From NCBI GenBank assembly GCA_021018995.1, contig CM037585.1:129018791-129082790 (forward strand): 64,000 nucleotides of DNA, written 5' to 3'. This document shows, in pieces, positions 22,077 to 34,500 of this stretch. This DNA comes from Chloranthus sessilifolius. Its lineage: Eukaryota; Streptophyta; Magnoliopsida; Chloranthales; Chloranthaceae. Position numbers and translations under genes: made by a program. The notes under the pieces were generated by a model, which was given only the letters and a program-made list of their open reading frames with translations, did not search any database and was not told the origin of the DNA. The first letter of the stretch is position 1. Each line of letters begins with the position of its first letter.

Positions 22077-22323
22077 AATGGATCAAAATCTCGGATTTTC
22101 GACACATATCGTCCAGCCTCAAAACCGATACGTATCCGTATCGATTCTGGACGATACATTCCGGTATTTTTCCAAAAAAAAAATTAAAAAAATGATCATT
22201 TGAATGATAATTTGATTGTTTTTTAAGGGGGGCGATAAAAACCCAATTTATCGTATCGTCCAAGTCCAAAACCGATACGTATCGGACGATACGTATCGGT
22301 ATCGGACGATATTTTGATCCATG
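22077..22323. mobile_element. hAT-type MITE B (CAAGGATCAAAAT family)
   Basis: The ends AATGGATCAAAATCTCG and CGATATTTTGATCCATG are inverted. The flanks ttactact (22069-22076) and ttactatt (22324-22331) are an 8-bp TSD with one transition. The interior repeats the CCGATACGTATCGG type of palindrome several times, as in copy A, so A and B form one subfamily. Confidence 0.82.
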
Positions 22324-22334
22324 TTACTATTACA

Positions 22335-22785
22335 TTCTTACTACCCAATTATACAGTGTATATAATATAGTGATTAGACCTGCCATATTATATGGCACAG
22401 AATGTTAGGCTAAGAAAGAGCGACAAGAAGATAAAGCACATGTGACTAAGATGCGTATCCTAAGATAGATGTGTGGATTCACAAGAAAGGGTAAAGTTCC
22501 AAATGCATAAGAGGAAATTTGAGAGTGAGACCTATAAAGGAAAATAATTACAAATGTTGCTTGAGATGGTTTGAACATGTCCATCGGAGGCCAGAAACAG
22601 ATCATGTACGAAGGTTGAGATGCTTCAAGCACAATAAAGGAGGAGAGGAAGAGCAATGAAGACCTGGAGGAAAGTAGTGACGAGACATGAAGGATTGCAA
22701 AGTCATAGAGAGATTAGTGTTGATCATAAACGAATCGATAAATGGGATAAGGCTATGATGATGATGATGATGATGACAATGACTC
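22335..22785 (+). pseudogene. RTE-type LINE 3' end with (ATG)n tail
   Basis: Reads ARPAILYGTE, then KKERQEDKAHVTKMRILRWMCG, then a frame-broken C-terminus, and ends in a gatgatgatgatgatgatgatgac microsatellite at about 22757-22780. Ending in a short tandem repeat instead of poly(A) is characteristic of RTE-clade elements. It directly abuts MITE B. Confidence 0.72.
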
Positions 22786-23316
22786 AATTACATTGATTAC
22801 CACTTGATCAAAATAAATAAGCAAAAATCAAAATAAAAGAGGGAAAATAGTATAATGCATCATAATTTCATATTCCATGCTCCATGCTTTACCTTTTTAA
22901 TGAGACAAACCAATACACATGTGCATCAATTCACCTAAATCCAAGCAACGGGGACCTCTTGGTTGTGCCATAGCTATGGTATAAAACGCAGGCCACTAAC
23001 AGTATTGGGGAGTACGCACCGGTGGAGATTGATATAGTAAATGGGTTTATGAGCATCTCAGACATATACTGCCAAGATATTCATTATACCATTTATATCG
23101 AAACATACTGTTATATTTTGATGTTTCTTACCTACTTATTATATTTTTAAAAATAAAAATCAATGTACTGGTATACCGATTAATATTGGCCAGTATACAC
23201 AGCACATATAATGGTACAGGTTGTTCCTAATATCTACTGTAACTTTGGTCGTAGCCCAAAACATCCAACTTTGATGTTCTTAACCGCCTGATCAATCTCC
23301 TACTTAGATATGAGCA
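22786..23316. other. No feature recognised
   Basis: AT-rich sequence between the RTE tail and the LINE remnant. I saw nothing supportable here. Confidence 0.5.
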
Positions 23317-23649
23317 ACAATTAAGACGCGCTTGTGTTAGATATTATTCAAAATGGTGTTTGGCATCTTCCTGACGCTACTACATTGAGAATGCAACAAG
23401 TTTGGGATCTTATTCGGTCACATGAATTGCTTTTAATTCCTTTTAATGATGAAGTTGTTTGGTTGGCTAGTGCCTTTGCAAAATTTTCAATTAAATCGGC
23501 TTGGAACTCTATCAAAAACTCCAATACTAAAATTTGGTGGGATAAATTTATATGGAATAAATTGGCAATCCCTAGGCATAGTTTTATTGCTTGGATGGCC
23601 ATGAACGATAAACTCACTATTGAAAATCTCAATAAAAAAGGGTTGAACA

Positions 23650-23915
23650 TGTAGACATAAATAACCTAAAACCTAAAGAGGAGAAATGCCCATGTAAGGT
23701 TTATTAGAGAGAGAAGAGAAGAAGAGAAAGAGAGAGATAGAGAGAGTACAATAACACTAATGGACTACACTGCTTCTATTTAAGATAATCAAGTTACATG
23801 TGATGGCCCTTTATATAGAGGCAAACAAGACACTATTTTCATTTCAAACCAATGTGGGATTAATATATTGCCTACAACTCTAACACACACCATACTTAAT
23901 ATATTATCTCCAACA
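23650..23915 (-). repeat. LTR (3' in element orientation)
   Basis: 266 bp, TGTTGGAGATAATATAT ... TCTACA on the minus strand. It contains GCCTCTATATAAAGGGCC, a good TATA-type promoter block. Confidence 0.8.
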
Positions 23916-25355
23916 CTTCCCCTTAAGTTGACCATCAATGAGAATAATGCTCGAGTTGCCAATTACAAGGACTCTGAACCATCTCCCCCTAATATTAATA
24001 AGGCAAATAGAAGACCATAAGGTCGATAAAAAAATGCTACATATCACAGTAGCGACAAAGGCCATAAGGTCGATAAAAGGTTACATAACAGCAAAGGCCT
24101 TATAATCAAATATTAGGAGGGACAGCAGGTGTAAAAAAAGTGTGTCACATCATCACACACATACAAATATAAATTGGCAAATAAAAGAAATTGAGGGGGG
24201 GCGACACGGATCTCAGAGAAATGAACAACATCCAATCGCATGAGTGTGTGTCGGGAGATGTAGACATGAATTTTGAGGCAATAAACACAAATTTTCAAGT
24301 AACAATATCACGAATCTTCAACATTAATCTTGAGGCCTCAGCTTCATGGAATAGGCAGCATCACAAATTTTGATGCATCATCAACGGTGATTTTCACGTA
24401 GTTCAAAGTTGCACGGGTCACAAAGCACAATAATATGAATCTTAAGGCAACAATAGAAACAGTACACAACAATAAATAACTCAAGGCAACCCAAACAAAC
24501 ATTCTTTCAAACACCTATGATGCAGTTTTCAGCAACAACAACAACCCATAAAATAAATCCAGCAATATATTCCAAACTTTAGTCATCAACTCGAAGGGTA
24601 CAAGAGTCCACCTACCAGACATCACTTACTCAATCTCATGCTCAACAGAATAATAAAAATATATATAAAATATATCACACTTCACCACTGTATTGCAGAA
24701 ACTCTTACAATAGTAATGAATCACGAAGAAAATCTTCAAAACACCACTATAACGAGGGGTTGTCCATTTAGCTGACAAAGTATACAGCAGAAACCCCCAA
24801 TGTTCATACTCCAAACAACCTTAGAAACTGATTAATTCCAAGTGGGAAGCACAGAAAAATGGGCAGCAGATTCATCTTGGTCAACTTACCTCTTTCTTAT
24901 CTCTTCAATTTCCCCTTTTTAAAGACAATAAAAAAAGGGGCTTCCAGCTTGTTATAAATGTGGTGGACAAGACCAGTTTGATAAAATGTCTGAGAAAATA
25001 TGGTGCAAGAAGACCATGGGAAAGACATAAACAATAAAAAATGGCAGCAAGAGCAACAACTAGAAAGATTGGGTGTTGGAAAAAAACAATATATATAATT
25101 GCTTTTGAGAAGAGACTTTTTGTTGAAGCAGTGATCTTTGATGGAAAACAAAGACAATAAAAGAATATGACAGTGGAAACCACGCTGCTGAAAAATAAGA
25201 AAGTTGAAAGACAAAGACCAATACAAAGAGATGTAAGATTCTCGATTCTTAATGCACAAAAATTCGACGAAGCGACAAAGTGCAGAGCATATGTTAGACG
25301 GAACCCTAAAAATAATAAAATAAAAAACGGGTGGGCTCGACCGACTTTGATACCA

Positions 25356-25621
25356 TGTAGACATAAATAACCTAAAACCTAAAGAGGAGAAATATCCATT
25401 TAAGGTTTATTAGAGAGAGAAGAGATGAAGAGAAAGAGAGAGACAGAGAGAGCATAATAACACTAATGGACTACGTTGCTTCTATTTAAGATAATCAAGT
25501 TACATGTGATGGCCCTTTATATAGAGGCAAACAAGACACTATTTCCATTCCAAACCAATGTGGGATTAATATATTGCCTACAACTCTAACACACACCATA
25601 TTTAATGTATTATCTCCAACA
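25356..25621 (-). repeat. LTR (5' in element orientation)
   Basis: 266 bp, nearly identical to the copy at 23650 with a handful of substitutions and no length difference, so the insertion is comparatively young. Confidence 0.8.
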
Positions 25622-26441
25622 AAATATTGTTTCCAGATGTGCTTTATGTTGGAAAGAAGCTGAAGATAATAATCACCTATTCTTCAAATGCACATTCACT
25701 AGTTGGATTTGGTGTTCGACTAGAGCTAGAATCTAATGTAGTAAATCTAAGTTGAGTAATTCCCAAGAGGAGGTCGAGGAGCTTATGGAACGACACAAGG
25801 GAGACAACCTATTGAGTTGTTCTGCAAAGATTTTATTCTCTTCAGCTATATGGCACTGTTGGCAGGAACGAAATAGTAGGATCTTTGAAGGAACTTGCAC
25901 TCCCCAAAAATATTTACTCAGCAAAACTATGGAAGAGTTTCAATTAACACTTGATGAGGTTCAGTTCACCAAACAAATCAAATCCATTTCTGTGAAGTGG
26001 ATACGTCCTGCACTTGGGACGGCTGGTTTGATCCGGGACCATGATGGAGGATTTCTTGGTGGTCACTTCTATCCTTTTAACAAAGGAAATGTTATTTCAA
26101 GTGATCTTAATGCTATTTTACAGGGCATTCTATTGGCGATTGATTCGGGCTTCATGAGACTTCAAGTGGAGACAACTTTAGGAGTTGCTATACACTCTAT
26201 CAAGAATGAATTTCTGATCCCTTGGCAGCATTTGGGTTTGATCAAAGATATCATAGAATTATCTAAAGGCTTTCATCAAATCTCCTTTTCTCATATTGGT
26301 AAAGAATGCAACAAGTGTGCTGATTTCATTTTTGTTTTAGGCATAGATGCTAGCAATGTTAGATGGAATAGAGTAGATGCCCTTCCTCCTTCTTTTACCT
26401 CTCTCTTGAGAAATGACTCTATGATTTCTAATCAGTTGTAA

Positions 26442-27338
26442 TCTCTAATTTATTTTTTTAATATAAGGTGAGGCCCCATCAACCTCAAGGTGGCTTATAA
26501 AAAATAAAATAACAAGATATGAACAACAATTAGCAAAAAATAAATGATATGAGCAACAATCACCTAAGAATGTGCATTGATCTAAGGGTTCATGGTGAGA
26601 TTTTTTGTCAAGGGCCCATTCAAGAGATGCCCACAATGACCACAATGACCATGTGTACCAATGCGGCCCAATGAGCAGGCCATGCATGGGGCACAGTAAT
26701 GAAGAACAACATGCAATCATTCCTCCCAGAAAAGAAACATATATGAAATTCAAGTAAGGAGTTGTTAAACCAGCTGAGCACACCCTGCGTAAGTTAGCAG
26801 ATCGGGCTCCATGCATTCATTCTCAAAAGAACTACCATAAATAAAATTTATATATTGCATGAAAAATAACAAACAAGTAATCTAACGGTGAGAAATTTGA
26901 AACCCAAGATACATTACGAAAAAAATTCAAAAAAAAGGGTGGGCAAGCATTATAAGGCGTAATTTAGCATCGGTGAGGCCAAAAGATGGGAAGTGGGAAA
27001 GCCATGGGAAAATGATAAAAGCAGTGAAAATTCAGGCGACCCAGTTCATGAATTGAGAGGAAAATGTACCTGAGACCAGTTTTGATGAGTCTGATTCCGG
27101 CTAAAAAGTGTTTCTCTCTCTCTCTTCTTCTTATAGCATTCTTCAGGTTTGGTTACTCTCTTTTTTTTTTTTTTTTTTTTTTTTAGTTTCCCATTGCAGC
27201 TTTTTTATAAACTGTGCATGCATGGAGCCGCGAGCTCGACTACGGACTGCCTGACTGACTTTTGTATAGTACAGCACGCCCAAAAAAGGAAAGGGTTTTA
27301 CCATTGGCACACTAAAAAATCCAATATTCGTGAGAGTG
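26442..27338. other. No gene; poly(T) and AT-rich sequence
   Basis: A run of about 23 T lies at 27161-27184. ORFs at 26445 and 27143-27149 cross simple sequence and have no domain. Confidence 0.5.
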
Positions 27339-27890
27339 GCTATATTTGCGGGCATGCATTCTCTAATTCAGAACCGTTCCGACCCCTTGAAAATCATTGA
27401 TTTCATATGATTGAGGTCGTATCTTACCCTTATATTTCATATAATAAATTTTGAGATCATGGTACATCTATCAGGCAGTCAATTTTTTATTTCATGTGTC
27501 ACAAATTTCAAAAATTGACATTATCCATGTGTCACATATCCCCAAAAAATAATGGAAATAGGTCATGTTTCACCCTGACATTCCACACAATAGATCTTGA
27601 GATCATGACAATAGATCTTGAGATCATAGCACACTAATCATGCGATCAATTTTTTATTCATGTGTCATAGATCTCCAAAAAATGACATTATCCATGTGTC
27701 ACAGATCCCAAAAAATGACAAGAATAAAAAATTGATCGCCTGATAAGTGTGCTATGATCTCAAGATCTATTTTGTGAAAGATCGGGCTAAAACATGATCT
27801 ATATCATCAGATACGAAATAATCAATGGTTTTCAAGGGATATGCGACTTATGTGCTTTCAGAAAGTGCGTGGAAGATACCTTATTTGTTA
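27339..27890. mobile_element. Fold-back MITE, same loose family as 9631 and 59474
   Basis: The left arm (cccttgaaaatcattgatt, gaggtcgtatct, ttgagatcatg) is inverted at the right (atcagatacgaaataatcaatggttttcaaggg). The centre repeats tagatcttgagatcat and tccatgtgtcaca several times. Outer ends are approximate and no clear TSD was found. Confidence 0.58.
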
Positions 27891-28480
27891 GGGTACCTGC
27901 TCGCGCCTACTATGATACCCACTGACTAGTGGAAATCATACATAGATCCAATATTCGATATAATGGATCAGATGGTAAATTTTTTATTCCATTAGACAGA
28001 GATCTTAAAAAATGGCCCTAAAATCATGATAAGTTTTTTATTCCTCAAGACAGAGATCATAAAAAAGTGACCCTAAAATCACGTGGCACACATCACTTTC
28101 AAACATAATTTTAAGACTTCTTTTGATGATCTCACTTACATGGCACACATCACTTTCATAAAAAGTGGCCCTAAAATCACAAAAACTCAATCTCATTGTA
28201 ATTTCATAGTCTGGAGACTCACTTTGTGAAAGATAGGAGTGAAAAATGATCTCCATCTTATTTTAACCCGCCAATGGATTTGTCTGGGTTTTAGGCATAG
28301 GGTAGCTTTGAGTAAACCTGTAACTAGAGGCACACTAATATTAGACATCATTTAGAACATATGAGGGTCACTTGCAGTTGCATGTGCTATAATGGGTGGA
28401 GGGGGTAACAAGAAAGGATAAAATAAAGACAATTCATAAGAGTAAATTTTAAGTGAGACATACAAGGTAGCGCATATAAG
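27891..28480. repeat. Related fold-back fragment and unassigned DNA
   Basis: It begins agggtacctgctcgcgcct, like the termini at 9631 and 10601. It has internal repeats of ggcacacatcactttcaaac and aaaaagtgaccctaaaatcac. No partner end was found, so it is probably a truncated member of the same family. From 28310 nothing is recognised. Confidence 0.45.
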
Positions 28481-28483
28481 ATA

Positions 28484-29504
28484 GTATTGAAATTACATCG
28501 TAACTCAGTTGGAACCGCTTCAGCAAGTTCTTCGAATGACCAAAATTTCTGGAATGAATTGTGGGGCTCACGGTTACCTAACAAGGTTGAGATATTTGCT
28601 TTGAGAGCTTACCAAAATATTTTACCTGTTCGATCCGCTCTACATAAAAAAATGGGTTCTATATCCCTGGTTTGTGATTTGTGTTGTGATAAGATTGAAA
28701 ATACAACCCATTCTCTTCGTGATTGTCACATGGCCAACTATTGTTGGTTTCTATCTTCATTGGGTGCGCGTGGAACAATATAGCAACATCTGTCCTTTAA
28801 TGATTGGGCTATGGTGTTCTACCAAGAATATGAAAAATCACAATTAAATCATTTCTTCATTATAGTATGAGCAATCTAGAACAAAAGGAATTGAATTACT
28901 CATAGTGTTAAACCTCGGGACCCCCTAAATATCTCGTTAGAAGAGAAAAATTACCTAATGAAATTCTATTTGGCTAATGAGAAATCTCTGATCCCTACAT
29001 ATAATCACCCACCCTCTATTGGGAATTGGTCTCCGCCTCTGACTAATTTTTTAAAGTGAATTTTGATAGTGTGTGGTCCCCTTCCTCTAAGGCAATTAGA
29101 ATCGGCGTAATCATTCATGATCATGATAGACAAGTCATGGTGTCTATGACAAATAACTTAAAATACTTATCTTCAGCAGATCAATGTGAGGTTCAAGCTT
29201 TTCTCCACGCTACCTGGTTAGCCTATCAATGTCATAATGTCCTATTTGAAGGGAATTCGTTCCGCGTCATCAACGGCATTATGGATCAGCTAGATGATTC
29301 GGACCTCACGTTCGTTTTTTATGAAGATAATTGAGAGGCTTTGAATTTGTTTCCACTGAGAAGGTGATCTCATGTCAAACGGTCCGCAAATAGTGCAGTT
29401 GATGCTTTAACTAAGATTGGTTTAATCAAGGATTGTAATGAGATCTTGATGGAAGATGCTCCTCCTCAGATCTATGATATTATCATGTCAGATTTTATAC
29501 CTTA
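28484..29504 (+). pseudogene. LINE remnant, zf-RVT and RNase H domains
   Basis: A second L1-type 3' fragment. zf-RVT part: WNELWGSRLPNKVEIFALRA, then LVCDLCCDKIENTTH. RNase H part after frame changes: VNFDSVW, GVIIHDHDRQVM, CEVQAFLHATWLA, FEGNSFRVI (catalytic Asp of EGDS now Asn), then HVKRSANSAVDALTK. Stops and at least one 1-bp shift (near 29055) interrupt it. It is distinct in sequence from the copy at 23317. Confidence 0.7.
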
Positions 29505-29569
29505 ATGAAACTTCTAATTATGAGATTACCACTACCAAAATTGGGACAAAAAATCGCTAAAACCTTTGT

Positions 29570-29735
29570 AAATCGCAAGCTCAAGAGAACATGTTGGCGT
29601 TTTTGTTCTTCAAACACTTACGATATCGAAGCCAAGGCCGAGCAAGATAGATACATATGTAGTAACCATGCTAGATTTTTTTGTTCTTCAACTAATTATA
29701 ATATCGAAGCCAAAGCCGAGCAAGATAGATAAGTT
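29570..29735 (+). repeat. Tandem duplication of about 86 bp
   Basis: The phrase tcgaagccaaggccgagcaa followed by gatagata occurs at about 29627 and again, with one change, at about 29705. Each is preceded by ttttgttcttcaa. Two imperfect copies lie head to tail directly 3' of the LINE remnant. The open frame repeats IEAKAEQDR, but I see no reason to call it a gene. Confidence 0.65.
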
Positions 29736-30150
29736 AGTTTTTTTGCACTGCTAAAAAAATTACCATTCAAAACAATATATCTTTCATCTTGTAAATCAAA
29801 TTAAGATGCTTCCAAAATTAATTTTATAGAGGATAAAGAGGTCAAAGAATGTATATATTAATTTTTAAATGGGTCTAACTAATTGCAATTCAAAATTGAG
29901 TTGCTGTAAAAAATTATTCAAAATAAAGACTAGGTATTTGTCATGTTCAAACACCATCCAAGTCATCATATTTGAATGTCATAATCTAAAAATCTTTGGT
30001 GTAAAAGATTGGCATGAAACACAAAATATAATCATGCAAAACAAACAAGATATCTGTGTGTATGGCTAGATAGTAGGAGAACATGAAGCTATTTTTGGAG
30101 AGGTGGATGTCATATGAACACTCGTGTCTTTGATATTTTTTTTCTTGATG
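29736..30150. other. No feature recognised
   Basis: AT-rich intergenic DNA with chance ORFs only. Confidence 0.45.
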
Positions 30151-30318
30151 TTTAGGAGTCACTACAAAAATAATGTATTTCAGAGGTAATCAAAATTGTC
30201 GTTATTAACAAAACAACTGTCACTACTAATCTTATCGCTACTGAAACAACAAGATTTTTTGTTAATAGCAACAATTTTAGACGTCACTAATAATCTTAGT
30301 TTTTGTAGTGCTCCTAAT
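30151..30318. mobile_element. Small inverted-repeat element with CACTA-like ends
   Basis: TTTAGGAGTCACTACAAAAA at 30151 is inverted at the right (tttttgtagtgctcctaa). CACTACAAAAA is the usual plant CACTA/Spm terminus, but the inversion extends 7 bp outside it and no 3-bp TSD fits, so superfamily is uncertain. Direct repeats of gccactaataat lie just beyond (30335-30370). Confidence 0.5.
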
Positions 30319-30487
30319 AGCGGCAATTTTGGATGCCACTAATAATAATTTTAGATGCCACTAATAATTGTCTTTAGTGCCATGTTTCTTCTAGTATTTT
30401 GCAAGAGTGAAGATTAAAACTTGATGACATTTGAAATCCTTCAAATTTATAAGTCATATAAGTAGGAGAACCCATTGAAGCCAATCT

Positions 30488-30491
<4 letters not shown>

Positions 30492-30536
<45 letters not shown>
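30492..30536. repeat. (AT)n microsatellite
   Basis: About 22 uninterrupted AT dinucleotides. Confidence 0.95.
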
Positions 30537-30537
<1 letters not shown>

Positions 30538-30804
30538 CCATGAATTATTACATTTTCAACCACTATTTCGTCATATAAACTGAGTTATTGTGAGAATTGT
30601 ATCTCACGATATGCTTGGCCTATAAGACAATCATTGTTGAAGTCTTTCTATCAGATGACTTGGACATTATATCACCTTCTTGTGACCATTTTATGGAGTT
30701 TTAAACAAACTTAAATTTAATTCTACTTCGTTATTCAATGTTCTAACAATGTCTCACGTTTTGAATAGATGGATGAGAAAATTATTATATCCATATATGT
30801 AAAC

Positions 30805-31493
30805 TGTTATATATATTAGAATAGTAATATATATTTTTGTGTTTCAAAATTAAAGTTAAATTATTATTAATAATTCAATGACAAACTTGTAAAATAATTC
30901 AATGGCATACTTATAAATATTTACTCTCTAAAGTATTTTTTCAAAAGTGTCTTTTCAAATTTTGAATTTATCTTTTTACCGTTTGTTGAAAAGACACAAG
31001 TTTGGCGTCTCTTCACGGTGAAAAGACACAAATATTTTCAAAAGTATTTTTTCACCGTAAATCTGAAAAGACACAAATCTCCTCATGGTGAAAAAACACA
31101 ATCTTTCAAGATTATTTTTATTTGTTATCCGAAAATACACAAATCTCTTCACGGTGAAAAGACACAATCTTTCAAGATTACCTTTATAAATAGAGACCAG
31201 ATCCAGGTTAAAAGATACAACAGAAATAAGATATATTTCTCTTTTTTTCTTTCGTTCTTATTATTTGTGTATCAGAAAATCTGTGTGACAGGTTCTTTTT
31301 TTAGAAAGTGTAATCTAGAAAAGAATATACAGTTCTTGGCAAGACCGGGCTCTATAGTATCATGAAGGCAAATTCGTTGGGAACTCTATTGCATCTTCGT
31401 TTATCCAATGGAGTGAGAGTGTCTATTGTCCTTAAGACAACATAGTAAACTATGTGCCTCGGAGCCATTATCAATACCAAATTTTCATTAACA
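30805..31493 (+). repeat. 5' LTR of copia element
   Basis: It contains four imperfect copies of a unit ttcacggtgaaaagacacaa, itself partly palindromic (ttcaccgtaaa / ttcacggtgaa), upstream of the TATA box. This is a candidate reiterated promoter motif. Confidence 0.88.
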
Positions 31494-31517
31494 ATTTAAA
31501 GACAATATATCGTTCTA

Positions 31518-34500
31518 ATGGCTCAGAGTATAAAGTTCATGAATCAAGATCTCATCAAACTTGACCGATTTGACGGGTCAAATTTCAAAAGATGGCAGCA
31601 AAAAGTATAATTTATCTTGCGACAATTTAAAATTACTTACATCCTCACTACACCATATCCACCAGTTTCTGTAGCGAGAACAACGAAAAGTACGATTAGT
31701 GAAGGATCGAATGCTCGACTCAAATGACTGGAAGATGATCTAGATTATCGGGACCCCATCCTCAATGCATTAAGCGATATGTTGTTCAATACTTTCTGTA
31801 AGTGTACTACCTCCAAAGATTTATGAAATTTTTTGGAAAATAAGTACTTAACTGAAGATGCCGGAACAAAGGCCTTTTTAGTCTCTAAATATTTTGACTT
31901 CAAGCTTATTGAGGATAAATCTATTTCGAAACAAGTTCAAGAATTACAGTTTATCGTCACTGAGATGAAAGAAGAGAACATAAAACTTCCTGAAAGTTTT
32001 CAAGTGGGTGTCATTCTTGCGAAACTTTCATCTAGTTAGAAAGATTATCGAAAATCTATGACCCATAATAAAGATTTTCATACTCTAAATGAGATTTTTA
32101 AGGGTCTTAAGATTGAAGAAGAGGATAAAATTAGAGACAAGAAGGTTATTGTTTCAGAGCCTCCAAGGGCTCACTTTGTTGAATTGATATCTGAAGAGAA
32201 GAAGAAGGATAACAGATTTTCTACTAAAAAGAAATTTTTTAAAAAGAATTTTTAGAAGAACGGTCAGTCTAAGATGAATGAAAATAAAGGAGATTGTTAT
32301 GTCTGTGGAAAAAGGGGACACTTTGCAAGAGAGTGCAAATTTCGTAAAAAGTCGAAATCAGAATCTAACATGGTCGAAGATATAGTTATTGTAGTGGTAT
32401 CAGAAGTCAACATGGTTGAATCTAAAGGCCATTGGTGAGTCGACTCTGGTGCTACTCGACATATCTCTTTTGACAGGTCTGCCTTCAAGACTTACAAGCC
32501 TTAAGGAGAAGGGCAACAACTATACATAGGAAATTCTTCTACCACAGAGATTGCTGGAATCGAAATAGTGGAGTTAAAATTATCTTTGGGAAAAACTCTC
32601 TTGTTGAAGGATGTGCTCCATGCTCCACAAATTAGGAAAAATCTTATTTTTGCATGTCTCTTAGACAAAAATGGATTTAAATTAGTTTTTCATTCTGGGA
32701 AGATGATATTATCCAAGAATAATGTTTTCATTGAGAAGGGCTATATTGTGAACAATATGATCAAGTTGAATGTTATTAATGAAAATGATTCTTCTGCTTA
32801 TATTGTAAAATCTTTTGATTTATGGTATGCTAGATTATGGCGTACATATTAATTCTCAAGCGATGAAAAATATGATGAATTTAGAATTAGTTCCTAAATT
32901 TCTAAATATCAAAGATGAAAAATGTCAAATATGTGTGCAATCTAAAATAGTGAAAAAGTCACATAATAGTGTTGAAAGGAATACTACTATCTTATAATTA
33001 ATTCATTCTAATATTTGTGAATTAAATGGTGTGCTTACCAGAGGTGGTAAAAGATATTTTATAACATTTATTAATGATTATAGTAGATATTGTTATATAT
33101 ATTTACTTAGATATAAAGAATAAGCTTTTGAAGTATTTAAAACTTATAAAGCAGAAGTTGAAAATCAGTTAGAAAAGAAAATTAAAATATTTAGAAGTGA
33201 TAGAGGAGGAGAATATCTTTTTCATGAGTTCGATAACTTTTATGAATAATATGGGATAGTTCATGAAGTAACAGCCTCTAGGATACCACAATAAGACGGT
33301 GTAGCTGAACGTAAAAATAGAACTTTACTAGAGATGATTAACTCTATGATATTATATTTAGGCTTACCTATGAATTTATGGGGTGAAGCTATTATACTGC
33401 ATGTTATATTTTAAATAGAATATCATACTACGAGAATAATATGACTCCGCATGAGTTACGAAAGAATAGAAAACCTAACTTAAAATATTTAAGAGTATGG
33501 GGTTGCCTAGCCTATGTTAGAAAATCAGATGAAAAAATTAAAAAGTTAGGATATAAAACTTATAAGTGTGCATTTATTGGATATGCTCACAACAGTAAAG
33601 CATATCGCTTCTTAAATATAAAAGATAATGTTATATTAGAGTCTATAGAAGCACATTTTTATGAAAACCTACAACCTAAGGATAATGTTTCAGATTTTAG
33701 AAATTCTAACCAATTGGAAATAGAAGATGAAACTTGTTTTGATCAAGTCGAAGGAAAAAGACCAGTTGAAAATAATATAGAACAAAGACGCAGTAAAAGA
33801 ATTAGAAAAGATCCACATTATAATTTTGGATCAGATTTTTATACCTATGTTTTAGAAGCAGATCCTAAAACTTATAAGAAAGCTATAGCATCTTTAGATA
33901 GTATATTTTGGAATGAGGCAATGGATGATGAAATAAAATTTATTAAAACTAATTATACATGGGAGTTAATAAATTTGCTATCAGGTTCTAAGACTATAGG
34001 AAGTAAGTGGGTATTTAAGAAGAAACTTAAACTAGATGAAAGTTCAGATAAATTTAAAGCTAGATTAGTAGCCAAAGGGTTTAGACAAAAGAAAGGAGTA
34101 GACTATTTTGACGTTTTCTCTCCTGTTGCACGGAAAACATCTATTAGACTACTAATATCTTTAATATCTATATATAACTTATATATACATCAAATGGATA
34201 TAAAAATCACCTTCTTAAATGGAGATTTAAAAGAAGAAATATATATGGATCAACCTAAAGGATACATAAAACCAGAAAAAATACACACGGTATATAAACT
34301 AATGAAATCACTATATGGTTTAAAACAAGCACCAAAATAATGGCATGACAAATTTGATAAGAAAATAAAAGATTTTGACTTTAAACCAAATAAAACTGAT
34401 AGGTGCATATATAATAAATTTGTACAAAATAGAAAAGTTATTATATCATTATATGTAGACGATATGTTGATATTTAGTACACATATTGATTTAATATTAG

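Larger units (their letters stand above)
23650..25621 (-). mobile_element. TRIM-like LTR retrotransposon, 1.97 kb, nested in LINE
   Basis: Two LTRs of exactly 266 bp (23650-23915 and 25356-25621) enclose 1.44 kb without gag-pol. In minus orientation a TGGTATCAAAGTCGG primer site (initiator tRNA-Met type) follows the LTR at 25355. A polypurine tract (CTTAAGGGGAAG) precedes the other LTR at 23916. Flanks gaaca (23645-23649) and aaata (25622-25626) are compatible with a 5-bp TSD altered by two C/G-to-T/A transitions. Removing element plus one flank restores the LINE frame exactly. The 155-codon ORF at 24897 on the minus strand has no retroelement motif. Confidence 0.82.
23317..26441 (+). pseudogene. 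L1-type LINE 3' remnant (zf-RVT and RNase H), split by TRIM-like element
   Basis: The left part (to 23649) reads VWDLIRSHELLLIPFND, SIKSAWNSIK, WWDKFIWNKLAIPRHSF and AWMAMNDKLTIENL. This is the zf-RVT zinc-binding reverse-transcriptase domain of plant LINEs. It resumes at 25622 in the same frame with the Cys pair CALCW and HLFFKC. An RNase H-like domain follows (about 25990-26400: AGLIRDHDGGFLGG, SDLNAILQGILLAI, ISFSHIGKECNKCADF). A stop near 25730 and loss of the usual acidic EGDS motif (now ETTL) show it is dead. The element is truncated 5' of the zf-RVT domain. Such ORFs are often misannotated as ribonuclease H host genes. Confidence 0.75.

Noticed and set aside
24897-25364. 155-codon minus-strand ORF
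   Set aside because: It lies in the internal region of the TRIM-like element, has no recognised domain and overlaps another frame of similar composition. AT-rich hydrophobic sequence makes long chance ORFs likely.
25752-26441. 229-codon ORF that resembles a host ribonuclease H gene
   Set aside because: It continues from a LINE zf-RVT domain across the TRIM-like insertion and has lost acidic active-site residues, so it is retroelement debris.
30160-30310. Firm CACTA superfamily call
   Set aside because: The 3-mers outside CACTA (agt and ctc) do not match, and inversion runs beyond the CACTA word.
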